From Luscinia megarhynchos (lineage: Eukaryota; Chordata; Aves; Passeriformes; Turdidae): a DNA stretch of 64,000 nucleotides. A program made the position numbers and the translations under genes. How positions within the stretch are numbered: position 1 is the first letter of the stretch; every line of letters starts with the position of its first letter. The stretch spans positions 32,715,406-32,779,405 of the forward strand of contig JAPFBE010000002.1 of the NCBI GenBank assembly GCA_034336665.1, read 5' to 3'. The notes under the pieces are model-generated. The model saw only the letters and a program-made list of their open reading frames with translations, ran no database searches and had not been told where the DNA came from. Of the stretch, positions 35,722-64,000 are shown one piece after another.

Positions 35722-38100
35722 CTAAAAAAGAAATAAAATAAGATAAGCATTCATTTAGGCATAAAACCAGCAAACAAAACATGTATTACCAGTTGTATTT
35801 CCTCCACATGTAAGTCACTTGCACAAAATACTGCTTGAAGCAACTGGCCTTTTCATGCTTTTTTTTATTTGTAACTTTGCAAGTTCCAAGGCACTAAGAA
35901 CTTACTAAGTGTTTTCTGAAGAAAATGTCCTGCAAATGAAATGGTGTAGATTTCAAATGATCCTTTAAAATCTGTGAATCTCAGTATGAAACTGTGTAAC
36001 TCCCTTATAAAATCAGAGAACTTCCACATTAAATACTAGTTGTGACAGATGCATCTATTTTGGAATATCTCAGCAAGAACATGACCAAGCAAAACACTTA
36101 AGCCTTCTAGAAACATAATGGAGAAATGTAAGGGCATGATCACATGGGCTGATACATGGGGAGTACAAGCCTGCTTTTCCCATAATCTCAAGTCAGTGAC
36201 AGGCAAACTAAGTATGGCTTGTGAGGAGCTTGTAAATCCTACTGGTCTGATCATCAGGTTACACAGCTCCTAGACTGTGCATGCAGTCCAAAGGAAAACA
36301 ATTAAGTGATCAGAAATATAGCATAACACTTTCTTTGGGGTATCTCCAATAACTTGGAACAAAAACTGGTTTAGCAGCAGCCTGAGCAAACCTACTCCAC
36401 CATAAGGCACTAACTACAGGCATCTCTATCACTTAACAGCATACAATAAATTGGCTTAATGCATATGTACTTAAATGAGGTACAAGAATGTCAGAAGATA
36501 AAACTGAAAGACTTCCAAAATACTGGTAACATCAATGCAAGCAACCTTTCCTGAAGTCTAACAGCAACAACTCAACAGACAACTGACTGCCTGTAACAAG
36601 AGCTAATTCTAACCTTAAGTGGTTGAACAGGAACACAGAGCTAACATTTGGGACAATTGCTTAGAACACTGAATGAGCTGCAGATATTTCATATTCTGTA
36701 TTTCCAAACAAGTGCGAAGTAGAAGGAAACAAAACACCAAGCCACCATTACAACTGTGTGCACAAAACAAAGTTATTTAAAACATAATTCCATAAGCAAC
36801 ATTTTACTGTCAAACTGTAACTAGAAAAGACACTGAGCATCCAGAAAGACAAACTGGTGAAGACCAGTGTTGAGGAACAACCACAGTTAACTGCAGGGTG
36901 GCAAAAAAAGCTTAAAATTATTTTTTATTTGCACAGTGTCCTACAGCAACCTAATCAACCTTCCACATACAACTTGTGAACTCTCAAGATAGACACATCA
37001 AGTGTTATTCTCAGACTACCAGTGGCAAAATAATTCAAGAGCAAACAGAAAAAGGAAATGCAAACTGAGAATTATTCATTCTTAGGAGATATACATCAAT
37101 AAATTATGTTTGGGAAGTAGTGTCTCATAAATAGCTTCTAGTAGATGTTTTAGCAAGTAAACAACATGAAACTAAAAAATAGAATGTTTTATATTTTTAG
37201 TAAGTGGTACTTCAAGCAAACACACCATGTCACATTCTCATGCAAAGTTTCCTAGTTCAGTAAGTACATCTCTGACTCAATTATATATAAACATTTACTT
37301 GAAATTACATCAAAATACTAAAAATTACCCTATAATAGTAAAAGACTAAGCCAGTCATCACAGTGACTCCACCATGTGCTGAAGAAAGACAGAAGAAAAC
37401 TTTAGTATTGCTACTGAACAACCAGAACAAAACTGATCGAGGAGCACACAAGCTTCCAGGAAACCAATCCTGAAAATGTGAAAAATCTGGGAATTTCTTC
37501 CTCAATATGAATGAGTATTCGCCAAAAAAAGACCTACTAGGAACAGGGTGGCAGGTGATGCCAAGATCAGACAAGCAGAATGGAAAGTGTGACAAGTGCA
37601 TCTACCTGTATCCTAAAAGATGTCATACCCCTTGTTAGTTCAAAAGGTAAACAAGCTTTCCAAGAAAGATTGATAACCTAGCCAGAATGTGAACTCAAGC
37701 TTGCAATGAAGCATTCTGCATTGTTTTCAAGCCATCAAGATAAGCACTGTCAATCTACTGGAGCAGGAACTGACTCCATCAGTCTTATGACTCATCAGCT
37801 GAGAGAGGTTCTTAAGGAAGTTGACTCAGGGAGCACTTCAGTCAGATTATACCCTTTATATTTACAAGTTCTCAAACACATTTTGTTCACTCATTTGTTC
37901 ATTTTTTTTGAAACTACCAGCTTTTAGCATCCTGCATCCTGTGCTTTGGCATGTCACAGATTAAATGAGCATCACATTTAATTTGAGCCTACTATGGGAT
38001 GATCTATCAGTTCTTGGAATAAATAATTCTTGTCATTATGTTCTCTTTTTCATATACTGCTGATGGCAACACAGACCTAGATCATGTAGCTCATCTTGAA

Positions 38101-38103
<3 letters not shown>

Positions 38104-38134
<31 letters not shown>
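38104..38134 (+). repeat. A homopolymer, 31 bases
   Basis: Longest homopolymer in the window, A on the plus strand, so poly(U) in the TENT4A pre-mRNA. No retrocopy was recognised upstream of it. Its length in the assembly may be inexact, because long homopolymers are error-prone. Confidence 0.95.
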
Positions 38135-38138
<4 letters not shown>

Positions 38139-38339
38139 TCTTTCTTCACGAAAAAGCAATTCCATGTGTTTGATCACTACTAACATGTTTCCCTATTCTG
38201 CTTCCATCTGTGTTTTGACTTTCCTCTGATGAAGAATAAAATGGAAAAATTATGCTCTGTGTTCTGCAAGAACACCATGTCATCTTTACAAAAAACTGTC
38301 TGCTCAGGGCCTACCACTCTCTACAAAGTTTAAATTATT

Positions 38340-38520
38340 TCTCTCCCTCCTGGCGTATCACCTTGAAAGGTCTTCTGCATCTTCTCTCAGGTAGTCTTTA
38401 AGGTGGTTCACACCACCAGCAAACTTCACCAGGCTTCATCCACTGCCTTTCAGACATCAGGAAGCACAAATTCCTGCAGGGCTTTCCTGGTGAACTCCAC
38501 CTTTTACAAAAACTGAATTT
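38340..38520 (-). mobile_element. possible decayed CR1 reverse transcriptase fragment
   Basis: The minus strand has a protein-like reading, VEFTRKALQEFVLPDV, then a TGA, then KAVDEAW. After a one-base shift it continues KFAGGVNHLKDYLREDAEDL. The order 'DLDEG...KFADD..LGG....' of CR1 reverse transcriptase is faintly echoed by 'AVDEAW..KFAGGVNH', and 'REDAEDLSR' by the 'QEDLDRLEKWA' helix. Stops and the frameshift show it is not functional. The identity is tentative; another processed pseudogene is possible. Confidence 0.35.
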
Positions 38521-41223
38521 TTTGTTCCTCTTTTCCCTATTAGTTAATTGTTTAAAGGGGACATATAATTCATTTAGCTTCTTTCAGAACTTTTGATAAA
38601 TAAAATTTACTTCATGTTTTAGGAAATCTCAAGAGGCCGTATCAAACATCTTTGTCCTGTGCACAAACTGCTGGACATTCCCATGCTCAGGACTCACACT
38701 ATCACTGAGAGATGACATCTGTAAGCAGATAATGATCAGCTAAGCCAAAAAGAAAGCCCTTAATCTGTGATACGACACAAATCTTCAATATAGAAGTTTC
38801 AACTTCTTTGGATCTATTTCTCTAGATAGAACAATCCCTCACATCTTAAGGTTATTGATTGAACAAATGAATGACAGAACTGCCTTGATTTTTAGCTGTG
38901 TTGAATAATCTGCTAGATGTGGAGGATAAACTAAAAAATTCACATTTAAGACAAGGCTGGAGTTGGGGATAAGGTGAAATTCTGCATCACATACAGATGG
39001 TTAAAAAGGTTTCCAGGAAAAAAAAACAACAGAAAAAGAAAAATAAACAAATAAACCAAACCCCCAGAACTTTAATTAGGAAGGAGAAAAAAAAAGAGGA
39101 AAAAAGCCCCAGGAAAAAAAAACTCAAGAAAACAAATTTGGTAGCAATAGAAATACCAAGTAATTATTTGCTAAGGAAACCAAATTTCTATTCTTAAATA
39201 AGGGGAAATTTACTGTCCAAAACTGCTGACATTTAAAGAGTGCCATTATTCAAAAAGCAAATTTATAGCCAAAAACCAATCCTCTACAATTTGAAATAAC
39301 ACAAGTAACACAATAGAGCTCAAGTCTAAACATAAACAGGCTTATGAATTATTTTGGTCTTTTGTTAGTTTGCTTTTTGTTTTTAATCTGAGAGCATTTC
39401 TAAAGTAAGAAAAAAAGGCAGACAAATGTTGATAATAAAGTATCTGTGCTCAACTTAAAAAGATTATACATACTGTGCTCCAAAATGATTGCTAAGTACT
39501 TACAGAGGTAAAGGAAAAGCTTAGAAAAGACATAAGGCAGTTTTGAAAGATCACATATTTAGTATTTTGTTGTTAAGAGTACAGGATCAAAGGCTGTGAC
39601 TGCATCTAGCCTGCAGTTGATCAGTGAGTTGTAACCCAACTCACACACCTCAAAACCATTTCATGTGAAATACCAGAGTAGTATGCAGTGCTTGCTACCT
39701 TAATGTACCATTGACATTTTAAGCATCCCTTAAATAAACTACCATGCATTCTCAAAATATTTCACTAAGTTTACAATATTTCCAAATTGTCTATTTTAGG
39801 CTTGTAGCACTCACTTTCTGACTTTCTGAGCACAACATCTGTAAATATACAAAAACATTTAACTACTGCTACTTCTTTATGAAATAGATTCATTGTTTTG
39901 CAGAGAAATAATGGACAATGACCTAACCAAAATTTTAGCCACAACTGCATAAGCAATAAGCCAATTATTAGGCAATCTAGCCTCATTAGATTAGTAACAG
40001 GATTCTGCAATTATTTGCACATGCTGACCTAGGGGCTCTCTTAACCTGGAAGGATTTCTATGTAGTTTAGATTTCTAAGCTGAAGTAGAGACAAACCAAA
40101 ATAAGTTCTTCCAGAAGTTGTTTAGTACTGGCAATCTAGAGAAATAAGGCTCAAAGCACAGCAAAGACTTCTCTTCTTGGGACCTAAAGGCGACTTTCAG
40201 CTATAACTGATAAAAATCATGAGTCCTGAATAGATTTTATAAAATGAGCCCCAACATTTTTTTGTTGTTATTAAATGGGAAAATTTATGGAGCCCATGAC
40301 AAGAACAGCAAAGCAAAGAAAAACCAACATGGGGACTAAAAAGAGCTCAAAAGTAAGAAAAATTTTAGATGTTTCTTACCTTCCAGCACAAGAGAACATG
40401 GAAAAATAAAAGCTGCAATGGAGCAGATTACTTCAATATTTCATATCTTATTTCACTTCATTACAGACTACTGGCAGAGTTACCACACAAAGGTCAAGGT
40501 TCTCTTCACCTTTCACAACAGGTTAGGTAAACTAGTATGAGCAACCCCAAGATAAATTAGTATTTTTTATAGAGAAAAGAGGGCTTAGCCCCCAAAATCA
40601 GGAACTGGCAGTAGACAGTACTGTCAGTAAGGCAGCAAATACTGAACTACATTATGGTAAAGAAAGTAGAATGACACATGAAATAAATACCCTTTTTGAT
40701 CTTGTCAGTACCCAAGTTTCAAAACTGAGGGGCAAGAAAGAGTCAAAACAATGCTACCAGAAGACAGAACTCATACTGCAACTTTGCTGCTGTTGTGACA
40801 TGGGCCATGAAGTGTATCTGCATACTTGTCACTACACAGAAAAAGAGATAATAGCTTTGTTAGCACAAAGCTGACAGTTTCAGACCTTAAAGAGAAATCT
40901 TACCTCACTGAGAATTCTCACTTTTGGTTTGGAACAGAAAAACTATCACTACAGTAAGAAAAACCTTTTCCAAATGACAAGGTGATACCAACATAGTACA
41001 TGTGAAAAAGTCTGCAGAAAAAATGCATACGTGATAATTCAAATCAATCTCAGTTTGTGAGCAAAAATCTGATTACAATGACACTGGAAGATAAATTCTA
41101 ACAAAAGGAAAGTATGATTTCTACATTTCCATAGGTCTTTTATTTACGATGGGTTTACATTTTCAAGAAACTACTATTTAGACTTTGTCTTTCAAAAAGC
41201 ACTGAGGAAGCAACAATCAATGT

Positions 41224-41445
41224 GGCCACAGAATCTCATACAGTCCTATAAACATCTAGACTGGATGTTTATATAGAGACCTCTGAAGACCACTCAATCC
41301 AACATTCTGTTCTAAGCAGTCAGATTAGGTTATCCAGAGTCTGGTCAGGCAAAATCAGTTTCCACACATGGAAGGACAGCACCACATAAAGACTGTCTGT
41401 GTAAGTATAGGGCAACCTAGATGAAAAGTCTCTAGTACTGTTTTC
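41224..41445 (-). mobile_element. CR1 LINE 3'-end fragment
   Basis: The plus strand carries the reverse-complemented CR1 end: 'gagacctctgaagaccactc', 'aatccaacattctgttctaa', 'gcagtcagattaggttatcc' and 'agagtctggtcaggc'. These follow the CR1 phrases gacctctgaagatcat, gtccaacccc, caaagcagg and ggttgcccaggac. The element lies antisense to its consensus, in the same direction as TENT4A, inside its last long intron. Confidence 0.7.
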
Positions 41446-41691
41446 ATCTGAACAACCCCTGAAACTCAGATCCAGTTTTTCCTTCTCTTAGTTCCTTAGC
41501 AAAAGAAATAAAACATCTTCTCCTATGTTCTGCATGTGTTAAAAACCAAACAATGTTGTATCACACACAGAAGATGGGTTCTGACATTTAGAATGAAAAC
41601 TATTTCCAAAGTAGACAACCACAGCCTACTTCCTATGAAAATGTATGGACACTGAAAAATTATCCCACCCTAAATGACAGCATTCTAAAAG

Positions 41692-41708
41692 AAAAAAAAA
41701 AAAAAAAA
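41692..41708 (+). repeat. A homopolymer, 17 bases
   Basis: Uninterrupted run of A on the plus strand in the TENT4A intron. Confidence 0.95.
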
Positions 41709-43457
41709 GTAATTTGGTTGAGTGAAAAAACCTTCAGTACCTAAGCAGCTTAAAAATGCCATTGAACAAATAAGGTCATTTCTAAATTGAAGTTGACATA
41801 TTGAAAACACTGAAGTATCTTAACATACAAAGGTAATTCAGCATACTTGTGCACTGACATGAATTAAAATGTGTCTTTACAAACTCATCCTTCATCCAAG
41901 TGAGCTACACTTAACTGTTTGCACTCATCTAAAAGAAATTTTGACTCAAGTCCCTGACCAATTATATTTGCAATGCTACTAACCCTTCCTGCAACCATCT
42001 CAGAGATACTAGCAGTATCAGCAGCACCAGTGAGACAAAGTGACACCATTAACATCTGTTTTTCTGCTTATTTCCAATGGGCAGCACTGCTTCATAAACT
42101 GTTCTGCTCCCCCATGAAAAATTTCAAACTGCTGTCAGCAGAGTAAAAGAACGATTACCTCAGAAAAATGATGGATGATAATGATCCTGAAAAGCACACA
42201 GACCTGTGCCAGGAGCTTAATCAGTCCCTGAACTATCTGGAAATTCTCCAATTAATTATGCAGTACATAAATAGAATTGGTAATCAAATCAAATATGTTT
42301 CAAAAATGAAAATACCAGGAAGCTTTAACAGCAGCAAATTTGCCTAGAAGGCAGTCATTTGTTCAAAATACAGTTAAGTGCTCTTGGCACCTCCTGCTTT
42401 TGAGAGTTGTACTCAACACCTAGGTACAGGCTTCCAAGCTTAACTGAGGTGGAAAAAGTTGCCAGGGAGAAAGCTGAAGACACCATGCAGACAAATGAGT
42501 CCCTTTAAAAAAAATTTTAATATGAAAGAAGATTTGCTTTTAAGAAAGTCATACACATGCTCAAATCTATCAGGGCAGGAGTCCTCTAAGATGGAAGAAG
42601 AGTCATAAGCTAGATGAGTCTCATCAACTCAAAAGAAAAGCTATAATCTACACAGTCATGCTCCAGAAACTTGGAAGTAGAAAGGAGATATTTACAGTAT
42701 TCTGGGTAAAATGATTTCATTTCCCACTTCTGAGTCAATCAAACTTTATCGAAAAAGCCCACATATACTTCACAAAACATAAGCTTTTGTTAAATTCAAT
42801 GCAAATAGCCTATTATCCCATTTCTAAACTATAGGTAGCAAGAAATTCTTCTGCTTTAATGTGATTCTTGAAGGCACTTCTTTGTTAAGCAAAGCCACAG
42901 AAAAATTCCTGCTTTTAAACATGTAAGTACTATAAAACTACTAACAGAACAGTTAACAATCACTTGAAAGGACAGCCAAAGAACAGAAAGCCACAAAAAG
43001 TGCTACAGAGCAGTTGTTTTCCAAGATTCAAAATTCTAGCAGAGATTCAAAATTCACACAACACATTGCCTCTTTACAACTGTGGCAAACACTCTGAATG
43101 CCAACTTGTTTTATACTAACTGCATGCCTCCTAACTAGCTCCAGGGTACTTCAGAAAAGCAGAGCTGTAGGGGAAAGAAAAATCTACACTAAGTTTGTAT
43201 ATTAGATTAATTTAAAATAAGATTCCAGTTTTATTCTAAAAAACCTTTTGAAGTTTCAGACTGGACTGTATTCACTAGCCAGTGAACACTCAGTTGCAGA
43301 CACTGTAATAGAAATATATTATTCCATTAGCTTCTCACTAATACATTTTCTGTGCAGGTAAGGTGGTGGGACTGAGCAGTAGGGAAAGAAAGGAGGGGAA
43401 GAAACTGTAATCAGTGAGAAGCTAAAACCAAAGGCAAATCAAGGGAAGTGATCATTT

Positions 43458-43665
43458 CCTCTCTACTCAGCACAGATGAGGTCACATATGGAGTGCTGGG
43501 CCCAGGTCTGGGCTCCCCAGGAACAGAGATATGGACAAATAAAAAAATAAGTGCTGAATCAAATAAAAAAAAGGCAAAGTCATTAATCTGAGAATCTCCC
43601 AGCCTTTGATTCCCAAGAACTCTGATAGAAAGACTTGAAGAAGGAAGAGAACCTGACCAAAACTA
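43458..43665 (+). mobile_element. CR1 LINE fragment, sense orientation
   Basis: The sequence reads 'cctctctactcagcacagat', then 'gaggtcacatatggagtgct' and 'gggcccaggtctgggctccc'. This is the well-known CR1 passage corresponding to LYSAPVRPHLEYCVQFWAP. After it come degenerate forms of the 'ctgatagaaagacttgaaga' and 'gaagagaacctgacc' phrases. The element lies opposite to TENT4A transcription. Confidence 0.75.
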
Positions 43666-44381
43666 AGTTTCAAAGAAACCAGCTCACTGTTTTGTTGCTA
43701 CAACCCACAATTTACATTAAGCCTCGTGTGAGGCATGTTTGACTAATAGCTTTAATTATCAAGACTGAGGGAGTGTTTTCCTGCAGAAAGATGCACTGAG
43801 GTTGTACCAGAACGGATACATTAGTCAAAATACATTGAGGTCCCTGCACATTTATGCACACATTTAACTTTTCAGTAAAATATCTTGTGCGCATATCCAT
43901 GACTAAACTAATTTTCTATTCTCTGCCTTTAAAATGTACTACAGAATATTACAAGTGTAACCAAATCTGTTGTAATAATTCAAAATCAAGACAACTAAAT
44001 AAGCCTAGAAAGGACAGTACTATTCCTTAAAATTAAAAAGTTATCTTACAGTTCCACCACCTATATGGTGATGGAAATTAAATAGCCTAGAGATCTACAA
44101 ATATCCCACTAATTGGGCACCAGTACTCTCAAATACAACACAAGGAGTCAGACACCTGACACTCCTTCCTTAACTTAGGTGTCTGTGCTGCAGAGGGGCT
44201 CTTCTGGTCTAAACCCCTTCCCACCCTTTGTTGTCCCCACACCTCTGGCACAGCAGATAAGTGCTTTTATGACCACACGAAGCTCAGCACACGCTCTACA
44301 GAGGCTCTCAGACTGACAGCACAGTGCACAGCACCTCCACTTGCCATGTGCTGGCTTGCTCGTGACAGAGTTGCTGGCTCA

Positions 44382-64000
<19,619 letters not shown>

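Noticed and set aside
37305..37601. Possible diverged missing TENT4A exon (frame with FPFCLSDLGITCHPVPSR)
   Set aside because: The spacing of a few residues recalls the FTIPPPTLGVAPVPCR segment, but a two-residue insertion is needed, the downstream part has no similarity, and no good splice borders in phase 0 were found.
38340..38520. Selenoprotein-like region with several in-frame TGA codons
   Set aside because: A frameshift explains the reading better, no SECIS element was seen, and the pattern fits a decayed retroelement.
38340..38520. Globin C-terminal exon remnant (EFT...KFAGGV...Y)
   Set aside because: The resemblance to EFTP.VQA..QK.VAGVA is limited to a few residues and needs a large insertion.

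Overview
The window looks like bird chromosomal DNA. It is AT-rich, has long non-coding stretches, and carries several decayed CR1 LINE pieces in both orientations plus one LTR-like element of a kind familiar from bird genomes. Nothing in it looks bacterial or plasmid-like. There is no operon, CRISPR array, tRNA or rRNA. Most open frames are chance frames in non-coding DNA.

The only protein-coding gene I can support is the 3' part of TENT4A (PAPD7/TRF4-1, a non-canonical poly(A) polymerase) on the minus strand. Five coding exons were assigned by reading the reverse strand, checking AG/GT splice borders and codon phase, and comparing with remembered vertebrate TENT4A. In transcript order they are 63682-63556, 56188-56088, 55836-55664, 44543-44385 and 35721-35542. 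They join without a frame break and end at a TAA stop. A probable 3'UTR of about 2 kb runs down to a poly(A) signal near 33514. The catalytic exons and the promoter lie beyond the right edge. An exon present in the mammalian protein, encoding about 55 residues between the last two exons found here, could not be located. Its absence leaves the frame intact.

Region 1-33.5 kb lies downstream of the gene and appears intergenic. It holds an LTR-like element (about 682-1492), a possible decayed open frame (6920-7440), CR1 fragments (about 10.93, 16.65, 22.1 and 30.4 kb), an AT-rich block dense in TAAT cores (about 17.88-18.08 kb), a CTCF-like motif (29250) and some simple repeats. Region 33.5-63.7 kb is TENT4A 3'UTR, exons and large introns. 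The introns contain CR1 pieces (about 38.34, 41.2, 43.5 and 60.2 kb) and a 31-base poly(A) run.

I found no convincing undescribed molecular system. The observations most worth checking are the apparently missing TENT4A exon, the CTCF-like site with its CpG-bearing surroundings, and a 22-base string repeated 1 kb apart. Repeat and gene identities come from recognition, not from database searches.
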